64,000 nt of DNA from Moniliella sp. 'wahieum' (GCA_003971905.1 RSEE01000047.1:1-64000), one strand, 5' to 3'; shown: positions 22,381 to 34,039, counted from the first letter of the stretch. The notes: a model not told the origin generated them from the letters alone. Program-made: numbers and translations.

Positions 22381-23545
22381 GGTAGCTGTCATGGCGAGGG
22401 GGTCCCGAGGTGGGACCCCCTCTGTAGTTTAGGGGGTATAAACCCTTGGACAGGCCAATCGGTGTCTCGTACGTTAGGTCCTGCTCCAGATCCTGTGGTT
22501 GAACCGAGCGGATGTAGAGGCGAGGAAGAGACCCTTTAGTTCGGGTTACTGCCTGCGTGCAAAGGCCGCAGCTCAGACCCTCCTAAGGTAGGAGCCGCGT
22601 ACGTAGGTCGTTATACAAGTTAAAGGGGTCCAGGAGCTCCGAAGTTACTCTGTTCCTCGTAGCGTTACCAGACTCGGTACGCTGTAGTATGCGGAAGCGC
22701 TACTAATGAGAGTAACCGCATCAGCTTGCAGTGTACTCGACGTAAGTCGTAAATTCGTAAGCGTAAAAATGGTAGAAGGTAGAAGGGCGAGAGAGGAAAT
22801 AGTAGTCGGGGGGAACAAAGACAGGATGGCCGACAAGGACCACATCCAGCAAGCCTTAGACATGGCTGCTTATATACAACAGAAGGAATCAGGCCTCAAG
22901 TGCCCCCATGATAATAGGTATAGACAGAATGCGGGGCACTTTCCAGAGAGGTAAAGACTAATGCACAGCCCATGCTCTCAAGGGCGCTGACGCTGCGTAG
23001 TCGGGCGCAGCAGGAAGGATTATTTCTGCAAGACTGAGTGCAATGGGCACAAAGCATCGTATCGATGAGCGCATGCGACCATGGCGGGCCGCGGATGATA
23101 TCCGCAGCATGGATAAGGTGTTGTCTGGCTCTCTCTCGCTAGTCTAACAGGACTGACGCGTGTTGGGCTGAGATGTCTACGACATGCGGGACTCAGCGTC
23201 CGCAGATAACCGGAGCGCCCCGTAACTTCCTACTACTACTCTTCCGCCCTCCCTAGTCCTAACCCGAAGAGAGCGACTTCTCCATCGTTCTCTCTACCCT
23301 CAACGAGGGCCCACCCCTAAATCCTATTACGTCATCACTTTTCCCTCCGCCCCAAACCCACTCCACGCCACTCTCACCCCAACCTCTCCACCCCCAACCT
23401 CCACTGCCACGACTACTAATACTACTTGACAACTCCCTTCCTCCCAACCCCATTTTCCCCACCGTTGCTACCAACCTTCCCCCGCTTTCACCACTACCAC
23501 TACTCTGTACCACTCCTACCCAGCATGAACAGCGACAGTGAAGCG
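22381..23545. other. Possible structured non-coding segment
   Basis: No gene. An 11-bp perfect stem with a 5-nt loop lies at 22396-22422 and a 6-bp stem (ctccta/taggag) at 22579-22593; composition from 22440 to 23200 is less GC-rich and unlike the flanking repeats. It does not match RNase P, MRP, SRP or spliceosomal RNA motifs that I can check by eye. Confidence 0.3.
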
Positions 23546-23598
23546 GGCAATCAGTTGACTCCGCCGACCCAGGCTGCTCCTGCGATGGTCTGGCCGCA

Positions 23599-24249
23599 GT
23601 GTTCCTGCGCAACGGCCCTCATGATGATAGTTACCATCGCGTTCTTACGGCACTCCCACACATTTTCAATGGCGACGCGGTTGTTGAAGAAATTGCGCGC
23701 TGGGACAAAAATGGCAAGCCGAAAGCAGGGTCGCCTGTACCTGACGACGGCCCTGAGTACGAAGTGGCTGAACTGGTTTCCTACTGCATTAACACTCTGG
23801 GCAAGAAATTCATCAAGGCAAAGGATCTGTTGTTTGTTAAAGTCATCGTCACAACCCGCCCCAAGGACACCGTGGCAAGTCTCCAAGCCCAGCTCCTCCA
23901 GCTAGTAACTGATCTTTGCAGTCACAATGTGGATCTGGCATGGCGTTCCTACTACCGTCTCGCCAACTTTCTGTTTAGTGACGATGACTTTATCCCCATC
24001 GTTACTTCCGTCGATCCTGTCTTCGCATTTGACAAGCTCGGTGTTGCAAAGGACTCGCCTCTGTACAAAGCACAACGCGACGGCCTAAGCTGGGCAGATT
24101 TTGACGCGGCCAATGCTGCAGCATTTCATACTTCGTGGTCTCCGACGCGGCGTTCCCTTGCTCTTCGCGAGAATCTTGAAGAGTGGACCAAATTTCTGCA
24201 CTTTCCATTAATGCTGTTCTTCTTCCTGGCGATCACCTATATCCTGTAG
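23599..24249 (+). CDS. Unrecognised ORF, partial, copy B of duplicated gene
   Basis: A 216-residue open frame with good coding character: DDSYHRVLTALPHIFNGDAV, YEVAELVSYCINTLGKKFIK and LAWRSYYRLANFLFSDDDF. A Met at 23525 in a neighbouring frame may be the real start. No domain is recognised and both ends are uncertain; the stop at 24247-24249 abuts the direct repeat. The helical, HEAT/MIF4G-like feel of the sequence is only an impression. Confidence 0.4.
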   Translation: MFLRNGPHDDSYHRVLTALPHIFNGDAVVEEIARWDKNGKPKAGSPVPDDGPEYEVAELVSYCINTLGKKFIKAKDLLFVKVIVTTRPKDTVASLQAQLLQLVTDLCSHNVDLAWRSYYRLANFLFSDDDFIPIVTSVDPVFAFDKLGVAKDSPLYKAQRDGLSWADFDAANAAAFHTSWSPTRRSLALRENLEEWTKFLHFPLMLFFFLAITYIL

Positions 24250-24429
24250 TGCACAAGGTCGAACTAGCGTCAGGAGCTTACAAGAAGCTATTTGTGACTG
24301 TTTCCTATCTTCCGTTGCACAGGGCAATCATCCTTAGCTTGGCAGCGTAGCTACTTTTCAGTGTAGCTACTTCTCGGGTAACGGGCAACCCAGTGTAGTG
24401 TGCTTCGCCCTAGCCCCCGTTCTTTCAGA
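24250..24429 (+). repeat. Diverged direct repeat, copy B
   Basis: Second copy of the repeat at 22150-22380, sharing acaaggtc, gagcttac, gtagcgtagctactt and cttcgccctagcccc in the same order; roughly three quarters identical by eye. Copy B is shorter because an internal stretch is missing or replaced. Confidence 0.6.
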
Positions 24430-24998
24430 GCTGAGCAGAGCCTGTCAAAACTATATTCCCCCCCGCTGCTCGCTGGATGCTTGGCAGGGGATGGCGGAAG
24501 GGTGGTGGGATGTTCCCCCTTTGGACTGTAAACCAACCTACCCGGTCTCTGTGTGTCATTTTAAGGACTTCAGTTGCAGGAGGTGTTTCAATGGAACCAC
24601 GTGGCTTGGTGACTGATGTACGTCACTTTTGGCGTTACGCCTTAACACTTTTCTTTGACTGAGGCTGTTGGACTTTTTGAGAATGGATGCAATGCTTCCA
24701 TGTGGGCGACGTGATGTTTATACTGGTATAGATATGACTTACCCATGCCAGCAGGTTCTCTCCACCAATCCATTCCTCTATTGTCGTGTTCGTCCACTTT
24801 GGCAACGGCCTACCGCCCGCACTCGAATCACATACGCAATCACACAATGCCAGTGTTACAATGCCAGTCTTTGTATGGCCCGTCCCTGCTGGCGAGAGTA
24901 TCGTGATGCGTGGTTGGGATGAAGAAAGGAAACAGAGAGGCAGGAGCAAGGCAGAGTACAACAGGACCTGTTCCATCTGGGTGTACGGTAGGCATCGT
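24430..24998. other. No gene seen
   Basis: Short unrelated ORFs only; no domain, splice structure or repeat of note before the tRNA. Confidence 0.4.
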
Positions 24999-25082
24999 GG
25001 GTTCGTGGTGTAGTGGTATCATGCCTCTTTAGGGTTTTCAAACTCGTAGAGGTGGTCCTCGGTTCGATCCCGGGCGGACCCC
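24999..25082 (+). tRNA. tRNA-Pro(AGG), intron-containing
   Basis: Acceptor stem GGGTTCG pairs with CGGACCC; T arm CTCGG-TTCGATC-CCGGG; anticodon stem CCTCT/AGAGG. The loop TTAGGG...T gives anticodon AGG with a short intron of about 12 nt after position 37. Followed by six T (25083-25088), a Pol III terminator. Confidence 0.9.
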
Positions 25083-25822
25083 TTTTTTGCCGGCGATTAA
25101 CCAATGCCGGATCCTCACTGGTCCTGAAGGCGCTTTCCGGTACCGCGCTGGCACCACCCATGCACGACATGGCGGGGGTGCAGGACCACTGGCCACTCTG
25201 GATTAGCGAAGTGGCCGCTAGGATTTACCAATTGTACCAACCTTGGACTTGCACTAACCTAGTGCTGGGTCAGTGTCTCCTGTGCAAGGACGCTGTAATA
25301 GTACTCAATGGCTGTGGCATCTCCGTAGTTAAGTGGGAGGGAAGAGATGGCTTGAACATCCGCTCTCTCTGCTCTTCCCTCAGACGCCAGCGCGTCAGCT
25401 CAGCTGTCGCCTCGAATATAATAGCCCCTTGATTACAGTACATATATTATCCTCGCCTGACTTAGTCAGCTACTCCTTCTAAGCACTTCCACCGCTTGCT
25501 GCTTTATTGGCTCCTGTGTTTCTCTTTATCGATAATCGGACGAGCGACTAGTGACTAGTGAGACGTGGACGATCGGCCCTTGATTAATGATTGCCTGTGG
25601 TTGATATAGGATAGACTTTCTCCCTGTCCCTTTAAACACGACCATACCTACATTACCCGCCCAAACCATGCTCCTACTAATGCTGTTTTTTCTTCATCTT
25701 ACTTTCTGTATCTCGGGGGGGCAACGTAATATGGACCAACAGTCATGAAATCGGTGCGGTGGGGGTGCAGGTGCAGGTGCAGGTGCAGGAAAACAGATGC
25801 GATACGGAGGCCAAAAGCAACT
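25083..25822. other. Intergenic, 3' side of calcineurin A
   Basis: No gene recognised. Heptad words at 25548-25561 (CTAG-TGA-CTAG-TGA) and TGA-TTAA-TGA at 25581-25590. Confidence 0.45.
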
Positions 25823-27895
25823 TTACTCGTCCACTTCCTCCGGCAGCGGTCCATGCCTGCGGCCCGAGAACGAGCGGGTGATGCCAACATCATCAGGGGG
25901 CGACGCTGGCATAGGCTGACCGTCGGCCATGGCCTCCTTGATCATCGAAATCGTCGACTCGATCGACCGCCGACGCATGGAGGGGGAAGACATGGTGGTG
26001 CCCAACGATGAGGAACGGGAATGATGATGGCCCCGACGAGCGGACTTTTGGCCACTCAGGTTGGCCTGTCCCTTGGCATTGATGAAAGAGCCAAACGGGT
26101 TTGCCGGATCGCTCGACGTGTCCAGGGGGGGCAGGGTGGTATGCTTACGGGAGCCGGGTAGAGTGGGTTCTTCGGGCAATTCGGGCAAGGCAGTCTCCTT
26201 TGGTGACTCGGGCAGAGGTACCGGCTCGCCCATGGGTGAATCCGTTAGTCCCCCTCGGTGAGCGGGTCGGACGCATCCATCAACTCAGGAGGGAGACGTT
26301 CGTTCTCAATGTCCACCTTGCGCGCATCGTCAAATCCGCGAATGTTGTCCTTGACTTCCTCAGAGCCAAGGATCAGGGAATCGTACGGCAAACTCGTCTC
26401 GGTGACAGGAGAACGCAGTTCCGAGGAGCGCTCCGTCTCTTCACGCAAAAGGGAAAAGACGCGTGACATGCGGCCAACAGAGATGATCTTGTCCTGGATT
26501 CCCTCATCGTCGGTTTGCATCGCCTCGGGCCCTGGCTCTGGTTCTGGCTTCGCTTCCTCAAGGAGCAGATCATCTTCGTCCTCTTCCTCCAGTTCCTCTT
26601 TGGAGCAAATGTTGAGCAGCGAAACCAGCATGTCGGTGATTTTCTCCCCCACAAAAGGAAGAGACCACGTAAACACGTCCATAAAGTTGGGCAGCCAATA
26701 CGGGTGAGGGGTGGCGTTGAACTGTCGAATGTTCATGACGTTGTTGTCGTACTTGAGTACGGCAGCCTTGTTGTTGTACACGTCAAGGTAGTTGGGGGCA
26801 GAAAAGATGGTCATGACAGAGGGAAAGCCTGTGGTCTTGGTTTTGCGGTACATGCGGTACCCAGCATCTTGAGCCTCATGTGCACGAATAATGGACAGGA
26901 GGTTGTTCCGTTCAAGGAACTGACAGGTGGCAGCGTAGGTGAAAAAGTAACTGCACCCTCGGACATGATTGTGGAGGAAGAGTTCGCCGTTTCTCTCTGA
27001 ACCAAATTCCTCGCACGGGTCGGCCCAGAGGATATCGCACAGGACCGTGCGTGGGCGGCTCACGGAACCGATTCAGGTCACGAAGATCGTCCAGCGTCGT
27101 AAATTCCGGTGAGAGACCGCCGTGAATGCAAAGGAATTGTTTGTTCATCAGCGCGCCGAGAGGTAGTGTGCAGAACGATTCCATGCACTCGTCATAGATG
27201 GCTTCGGAGTATTTGTGTTTGCCTATTTGGAAATGTCACATGTCGTCCAGGTACGGTAGTCAGCAGCCACCCTCGAAGGGGTGGAAAGGAACGTACATTC
27301 GAGTTTAAAGGTAAAATAGTCAGTCAGGTGCCGGCACTCGTGGTTTCCACGCAGAAGAAAAATAGAGGGGGTAGCAGATCTTGAGAGCCCAGAGGTAGAG
27401 AACACATTCAATGGAGAAGTGGCCGCGGTCAACATAGTCCCCAAGAAAGAGGTAGCGCGTCTCGGCCGGGTTGCCGCCGACTTCAAAGAGCTTCATCAGG
27501 TCGTATATTGGCCATGCACATCGCCACAGACAGTGATGGGTGCTTCGACTTCGAGGAGATTAGGCTCGGCACGGAGGAGGGCGGTGGCGGTGCGGATGAG
27601 ATAAAGGGCCTGGTCATTGGTGAGGCGGCCCTCGTGGTAGAGATGGTCTTTGAGGAAGGCTAGATTGGGCGTGCTGTGCTGGGCATCGGCGTAAAAGTCG
27701 GTGTCAGAGGGAGAGCAACGGCGGGCGCGGCTACATCGGTGATGACACGCTGGCGGGTGGAGACGGTGGTGCCGTCGTCGAGGACGTGGACGCTAAAGTC
27801 AATGTCGGGGACGAGGCGGCCGACTTGCGCTGGATCTCGCCGAGGGCAGCATGGAGGTGTTCGCGGTGGGCCTCGGCAGCTGGGGGCAGGGCCAT
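25823..27895 (-). CDS. CNA1: Calcineurin A, catalytic subunit (PP2B)
   Basis: Ca2+/calmodulin-activated Ser/Thr phosphatase. N-terminal part reads [19 protein letters not shown] and [12 protein letters not shown]; then [56 protein letters not shown] and [20 protein letters not shown] with the metal-binding Asp, His and Asn residues of the PPP family. C-terminal to this are the calcineurin-B-binding helix ([13 protein letters not shown]), the calmodulin-binding segment ([18 protein letters not shown]), an autoinhibitory stretch ([20 protein letters not shown]) and a Ser/Pro-rich tail ending at 25823. An intron of about 80 bp (about 27218-27297) joins FKLE-C to [12 protein letters not shown]. 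About six single- or two-base frame changes, several next to C or G runs, interrupt it; the start at 27895 is inferred. Confidence 0.88.
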
Positions 27896-28573
27896 GGTTG
27901 GGGGGGGATGGTGGCTGTTGCGCTGCTGCGCTGCTGCGGATGGGGATGGGATGCTGATGCGGATGCGGGCGGGGCGGAGCTGGGGTGGCGCAGAGGCGCT
28001 GGGGCTGCCTCAGGCAGGCGCCCTGAGGCGTGACGTGAGGCGTGATGCATGGATGCGAATTGGCCCAGAGGCGCGGGGGATGCGGTGTGGTGCGCGTGCC
28101 GCTGTCTGCTGCCTGCCGCTGCCCAGGAGCACAAGCGAGCTGCGTCGGACGGGGAGCGACGCCTGGGGTAACATTTCACAGCTGCACGGGGTAAATAGGG
28201 GCGCTGCGCACATGACATGTGATGTCGCATGTCAGTCACATGGCACATGCCATGCATGCCACGGGTCGTTCGCGTCAATCGCCCTCTGCAGCAAGCGCTT
28301 CGTGCTGCGAAGAGAGAGCACAGCAGGGCCACCAGTGTCCCTGCTCTCGGCTGTATATATCTCGCGCAGCACACGGTATATACGCACGCGCTCTCCGTAC
28401 CAAACAAAGCTCGACGATCCGGCGATCCCATCCACACTCAGTTCAGAGAGCACACCAGCCGCCCGCCGGCGATCGCTCAAGACGCCTCAGCATGAGAGGG
28501 TGAGATGATGCAGACAATCACTGGGATGGTGACGGCGCCCCCCCTCTCTCATCCTTTGCTTCCGCATCCTGCC
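27896..28573. promoter_or_regulatory. Divergent intergenic region, calcineurin A / FSH hydrolase
   Basis: Should hold both promoters. Heptad words occur at 28017-28050 (TGA-GGCG, TGA-TGCA) and CATG words at 28205-28260; a TATATA-like stretch lies near 28353 and 28375. Confidence 0.4.
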
Positions 28574-30014
28574 ATGCCCGCTCCTCCTCGTCCCGCCGCC
28601 CTCTATGCCCGGGGCCATCCGCCCCTGCGCGTGCTGGCTCTCCACGGCAAGGGCGCCTCCGGCTCCATCATGCGTGCCCACTCACCGCGCTCGCCCGGTA
28701 CACGTCGCTCGAACCCCACCTGGTCTACGTCGATGCGCCCATGCTCGCCCCCCGTACCACGGCGTTGAGACCTTCTTCCCCCCGGCGCACCACCCTACCA
28801 CGCCTGGTACCATGCCCTGCCCTCGCACCATTCGGCAAGCCCATGCCCATCTTCAAGCACTCCTCACCCCGCCTGCGCTCCCCCAGTGCGCATGTCCACT
28901 TCTCCGCCCCTTCCTCCCCGCTCCTGCACCCGTTCCCGGCCGACCCCCTCACCATCGCCAGCTCTCACGAAGAGGAAACGTACCCCCCCGACCTCTTTAT
29001 CCCCCCCGCTCAACATCCATGACGGCGCTGGATGAGCAGAGAGGAGACTATGCGTTTTCGGGTCCCCTATTTGAGCGGCACCACTTCACCGCTTCCAATG
29101 ACCTAAGTCATTATGTGGCGTCACCTTCTCCTACCATTGCAGCGCACAGTATCGTATGGAGCCAATCGAGCCACGACAGCCCTCCATGCAGCAACAGGAC
29201 GGGGAGCTATTCAACCAGTCCCTCGGACACTCCGCCGCAGTCCAAGTCCCCTCCACGCGAGAGCAGCCCGATTATTGAGCGCCCGTCGCTGAGCAAACTC
29301 CGAACCAAGAAACGTGTCTCCTTTGGCCCCGAGCCTGACGAGAACGATGACGAGCCACTGTTGCACTCACCGGCATCCACCCAAACGCGGGTGCGCACTG
29401 CTTCCCAACTCCGTCCGGCTTTGGTCCAAACCTTTCCCCGCAGTGGCATGCCAACAGCCCATTTTCCTTCCAAACAGAAGGCGATTGCTACGACGGTGCC
29501 ATCTGTTTTGCCCAAGGATGTGCTGTCATGGCAGGCTACCTGCTCCAGCGTGCGGCAGCCGAGGCGCTAGGGTGCATTCATCTCATGCGGCCTTTGCCCA
29601 AGTTTGTCATCTTCATTTGTACGTCCCCCCCAGTTCGTGCCCAGCAGAGCTCTTAAACTGACCACATATAATATGCTCTCTGTTTCAGGCGGCAGTCGCC
29701 CCACTCGGCACGGGGCGGGGCACAGTACGAAAAGTGGACGCAGATCAAGTTCCCTTTACGGTCCCCGGACGTCTGATACTGTACCGACACTTCATCTCAT
29801 TGGGCGTCTGGACGGGGCGAGGAACGAGGGCCACGGGCTTGCACGTATGTGTGACCCACGCACTTCGGAAGTGGTTCAATTTGAAGGAGGACATGCACCA
29901 CCGCGAAAGCAAGTAGATTTACGGCTGATTGGTCCGGCGGTGGAGCGCCTACTGAAGCGCGCGGGACTGGACTGTTGGCAGGAAAGTGAAGAAGAAGGTC
30001 GGACGAACTTTTAG
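28574..30014 (+). CDS. FSH-type serine hydrolase homologue lacking the nucleophile Ser
   Basis: Fungal FSH1-like alpha/beta hydrolase. From MPAPPRPAALYARG, the first strand and loop read LRVLALHGKGASGSIMRA, followed by LEPHLVYVDAPMLAP. After a long Ser/Pro-rich insertion (about 29100-29470) the nucleophile elbow reads YDGAICFAQGCAV: where the family has GFSQG, this protein has CFAQG, so the catalytic Ser is Ala. The intron near 29621-29688 (GTACGTCC...TTTCAG) precedes SRPTRHGAGH. The last exon holds LHLIGRLDGARNEGH and VVQFEGGHAPPRK, consistent with the Asp and His part of the triad, and ends at 30014. A few frame changes occur in the first third. Either a pseudoenzyme or a substitution error; the reading frame around the elbow is long and unambiguous. 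Confidence 0.7.
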
Positions 30015-31047
30015 TTCAATGTATACTGCGTCCACTATAGATATTGCGGGATTTGGCCTTTCCCGCGTTGACTGTTGCTTTTCTTCATGTGAGGAAGAAG
30101 GCCTCTTACTTTCCACCTCCGCTCCGCTCCCCCTTTTCTCTTTCCTTTCCCATCTCCATTGATGCACAGGCCCCCTCATTGTCCTCTCCTTCCTCTCGCT
30201 CCTTGCATGAATCCCTGTTGGCATACTTCCCAGCCCTACCCCAAATCCATATTCTCATCACCTTTCCTGTATTGTCTTTCTCCTCTCTTCGTTTCCTGTA
30301 CTCTCCATCTGCTCACTCCGACTGACAACAGCATCCACGATCTGTTTACCGCTTCCAAAATGTATCCCACAAGCAACATCATATGCCGCGGCCCTGGTGG
30401 CGTCCTCCCATCAGGCCTCAGGTTTGTCACAGCGTTCTAGCTGCTTTTCTCATTCCCTCATTCTCCTTTCTACCACTCACTCTCTTTTGATTCCGCCGAC
30501 GTGTTAATGTGGTGCACACAGCACCCTCCTCAATCAAAGCCATTATATGTATACTTGAACCACAGTCTGAGACTTCCATCCTTGCCCCGAGGCTTTTCGG
30601 CTCCTGTCATGCGCCACAGTTGATGTCAACTGCCCACGTTCAACCTCGTTCACCATTCACCTGATCTCGTCGACAGGCAGAAGGTCGACCTTGCAGTTCT
30701 GGATGGAATACAGACCACAGCTGCCAGGCCGCCTCTGTGGCATTAGTGGATGGCAGCGCATGGGGGGAAGTGCAGTCTCTACTACTAGCATCAACCTGTC
30801 GCGAAGGCGTAGGAGTCACACGAGGTCCTCCCACATCACGGTCCATGATCTGAGACGTGGCACTTACGGTCTATCTTCTACCTCGTGAAAGGGAGGGCAG
30901 GAGGGACGGGTAGCATGAGGACAAGCATTGTTCTTCCAGCATCAGGGCATGGGGGAGAGGGTAGATTAGTGCGCGAACGCTACCGAACACGACGGCAGTA
31001 GTGATCTAGTGAACATCAATCAGGGCAACAAGACGGCCATCACGGAA
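30015..31047. other. Gene-free, pyrimidine-rich
   Basis: Between convergent genes. The plus strand 30060-30480 is strongly pyrimidine-rich. No gene recognised. Confidence 0.5.
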
Positions 31048-32799
31048 TCATGGGCGTAGCGCTGCTTTTCGGGTGGAGACGAAGGTCATGCATGGTAGCC
31101 AACTTTGCCCTTCGGTCGTGCCCGTAGCCCAGGCACCGTGGACCGAGGCAAACCAGTCGCGGTGGGTGGCTTCACCCGCAAAGCGAAGCGTATGAGACCA
31201 GATTGGGTGGCCGAGCTCCAGCAGGTCCCAGCTCGATGCCGAAGCTTGCGTCGCGTCGCGCGGGGGATGTAGGTGTACGACCCGAGCGCGTGCGGGTCGG
31301 TGCGCCAACGGGTGAGAACGGCGTGTTGGAAGGCCGGTGCCTTCTGTCCGGGGGGCAAGAGGGCGGACTGGAGACGGGCATGCAGCGATCAAACAGTTCG
31401 GCTCCTTTTCCTTGGGGATGGTCTCCATCACTTCGGCCAGCGTCGGCGGCGGAATAAAGGCCATGAGCACAGGGTGACCATGGATGCTGGTGTAGTCTTG
31501 GATGTGGAAGTGCCCGACACCACCTCGTCAATCGCTGTCGTCTTCTTCTCCTGCACGGCACCAGGGAAGGTAGGATTGGCGTCATCCACAATTTCAATCC
31601 AGCGGTCCAGATTACTCTCTCCCTCCTTGGCCCACCAAGACGAAGGGTAGTGGAGGATGATCTTGTCGAGCAAGCCGAATCCGAGACGCTGGATGGAAGC
31701 AAGTTTGCGCTGGGGCAGCGGCGGGGTAAAGGTAGGGCAAGCATTCTTCAAAACACCAAGAGGCAGTGTGCAGACAATGTAATCGGCATAGAAGGTCTCT
31801 TCCCCTTGGGGGGTGGAGGCAGTAACCGAATGTTTTCCTCCATCTACGCCCTGGGTGACGGCGGTGACACGGTGCTGGAGCTTAACCTCCAGCATGGGCA
31901 AAGAACTGGAGAGCCATGTAGTTGATCACCTGTCCAAACCCTTGCGGTACCACCGCATCATCTCCCACTGTCTCCTCGTCCGTGCCCCACCAGCGAAGAG
32001 CGACCTTGTCAATAGGAGCTCCGGTCCACCCTGCCCACATCTCGGGTTGGGCCAGGATGCGTTCCTGGCGGTGGCAGGGATGCCGTCCCAGAGCTGGTCC
32101 AGCTTGGCTTTAGTCTTCTCCGGGTGCGGGTCCGAGGGCGAGACGTTTCCTAGCAGCGCATCCACAAATCAGGTCCGTCGGCTCCCAGTCGTCCGTGCTC
32201 TGGCTCAGTCCGAGAGACGAGCAAAGGTGACCTCGTACGAGTGCTCAAACTCTTGGATGCCTCGTCCATCGGGAGAAGAATTTGGCCATGGGAGGTGGAG
32301 CGGAGAGTCTGGAGCAGGGTGGGCTCGGTGGGCCGGGCGAGGGAAAAGCCGGGGACGACACCAATGTAGGCGTTGAGGGGTTGTTGTCAGCGCCATGGAC
32401 AAAGGAGGCACCCAAGTCGGCGGGGACACGGGCGGGGTTGAGTTGATAGGGCACGGCCGGGTCCTCCTTTTGGCCCGTCATGTCAATCGTGTGGATCCGC
32501 CCGCCGAGCCGATCCCGGCTTTCCAGCACACCGACTCGCATCCCGGTCCGGGCCATTTCGCCAGCAGCTGCCAGGCCCGAGATGCCGCCGCCAATGACGA
32601 GGGCATCGTACTCGTTGTGCGAGGGGGCGGAGGCGCTGGTGGTGAGGGCTTTGGGCGCGGGGGTGACATGTAGGCGATTGGTTCGTGTCGAGGGAGCGAG
32701 CAGGGGAGAGGCGAGGGACGAAGATGGCCGATGTGACTGACAGCGTCCTCGCAGCGCACACTTTATGGGCCGCCCCAAGCCCCAGGCACCAATCATCAA
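31048..32799 (-). CDS. FAD-dependent amine oxidase (polyamine-oxidase-like)
   Basis: Flavoenzyme oxidising an amine, probably a polyamine, with release of H2O2. The N-terminal Rossmann fold shows ALVIGGGISGLAAAGEMART and the adenine-binding ESRDRLGGRIHT; GASFVHGADNNPL follows, as in polyamine oxidases (GASWIHG-NP). The middle has YADYIVCTLPLGVLK and SIQRLGFGLLDKIILHY; the C-terminal FAD-contact region reads RWRTDPHALGSYTYIP and RFAGEATHRDWFASVHGAW. Coding similarity changes frame several times, so intron positions are not given. The upstream extension from 32799 is Ser/Arg-rich; whether it is a targeting signal or untranslated is unclear. No SWIRM domain is visible, so an LSD1-type histone demethylase is less likely. 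Confidence 0.8.
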
Positions 32800-32820
32800 T
32801 CACGCGTCACGCGTCACGCC
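32793..32820 (-). repeat. Heptad array, TCA + CGCG
   Basis: TCA-TCAA-TCA-CGCG-TCA-CGCG-TCA-CGCC in strict 7-bp phase, at the 5' edge of the amine oxidase gene. Confidence 0.75.
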
Positions 32821-32968
32821 GCTCGGCTGGCCAGCGCACCACGCCAGACGGGGCAGCACACTGCCGCCATGCGGGGGGGGGGGGGGGACGAGGCCTCGCG
32901 GGGGGCATCCAATCGGGCTTTTCCGCGTTACGCTTCAAACTGCAAGCACAGATGGCGAACTTGAACCT

Positions 32969-33003
32969 TGAAGCTTGAAGCTTGAACGTAGCTTGAACGT
33001 TCA
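32969..33003 (+). repeat. Heptad array, TGA + AGCT / ACGT
   Basis: TGA-AGCT-TGA-AGCT-TGA-ACGT, a spacer-less AGCT, then TGA-ACGT-TCA. The final spacer is TCA, so polarity flips at the end. Confidence 0.75.
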
Positions 33004-33404
33004 GCCGGAAATGAGCGCGTCCCACCGGCACCGGCGGACCGGCGGACCCCGCGGCTGACCCGCCTCGCAACACAGGGGCGCCTCTGCGCGTCCAGCGCTT
33101 AGATCGGCAAGTTCAGTAGCAACCCTACCTACCGCCTTGGACGGCATTGCCCCCGCCTCCCCGCCGCTCCTTCGCCCGTCGCCCCCATCCTCACACCTCC
33201 TCACCCGCACCGCCTGTTCACAAATTTCACAGGAGCCACTATCGACTATCTGTATCAGCACTACGCGCTACGCGCTCCGAGCTCAACGTGCCTCGGGCGC
33301 CAGAGATAAGAACCCAACCCCGGCCCTGAGCCTGACGCCTGACGCGTGGGTTCTGAGTATTGAGTCACTGAGTACATGCCTCGCCACTAGTGCTGTCAGC
33401 AAAG

Positions 33405-33444
33405 TGACCGATGACCAGTCTGACCAGTGACCAGTGACTAGTGC
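33405..33444 (+). repeat. Heptad array, TGA + CCAG / CTAG
   Basis: TGA-CCGA-TGA-CCAG, a 2-base slip, TGA-CCAG-TGA-CCAG-TGA-CTAG-TGC. Here the four-base word drifts from an imperfect (CCAG) to a perfect palindrome (CTAG). Confidence 0.7.
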
Positions 33445-34039
33445 AAGTGACAACTACTCGTGCAGTGCCAGTGAGATCTGAGACGGCTCGATGTGCCTGC
33501 CGATATACTTGCCGACGAGGCAGAAGCGCAGAGGGAGTTAGCAGTTAGCGCTTAGCTATGATATCCGAGCCAAAGGACGATAATGCTGCAGGGACATGGC
33601 TTGGTGCCTATTACTACCAGTGGTCCGCCCATCTCGGCGTTTCGTATCAGTACCAGTACTCAGGGTTGAGGCACACATTGTCTTCCGACACAGGCCGTGT
33701 AAAGAGCCGGGGCCGGCGCATTCCCTGCCATACTTTCCACCACCTTCTGACTTGCGAACCCATCTCCTTTGCCTATCGTCAGCACAGCCCACCAGACCGG
33801 TCCGTGGTGTAGAAGACCAGAGAGCAGACAGTTGATGTGGAGCATTGCATTGCACATGATGAGCTACAACAGAGGCCAGAGAATCTTCCCGCCCTCCAGG
33901 ACGGAATATTGCAAGGAGTGTGGAACGTAGTGAACCTGAAGCTCTGAAGGTTCCGAGCTGGGGCTACCGGCGCCACTACACCAGTGTGGCTTCCCACGTG
34001 GCGACAGGGTCCTTTATATTCATTGGCTTCTGGCGTGTC

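Larger units (their letters stand above)
32821..34039. other. Gene-free region with arrays and a 15-G run
   Basis: No gene recognised. Holds a 15-base G run (32873-32887) and two heptad arrays (32969-33003, 33405-33444). ORFs around 33137-33430 and 33556-33855 have no domain. Confidence 0.45.

Noticed and set aside
22579-22600. rRNA-like cctaaggtag word
   Set aside because: Matches a short LSU rRNA core word but the flanks do not; here it is part of a small hairpin.
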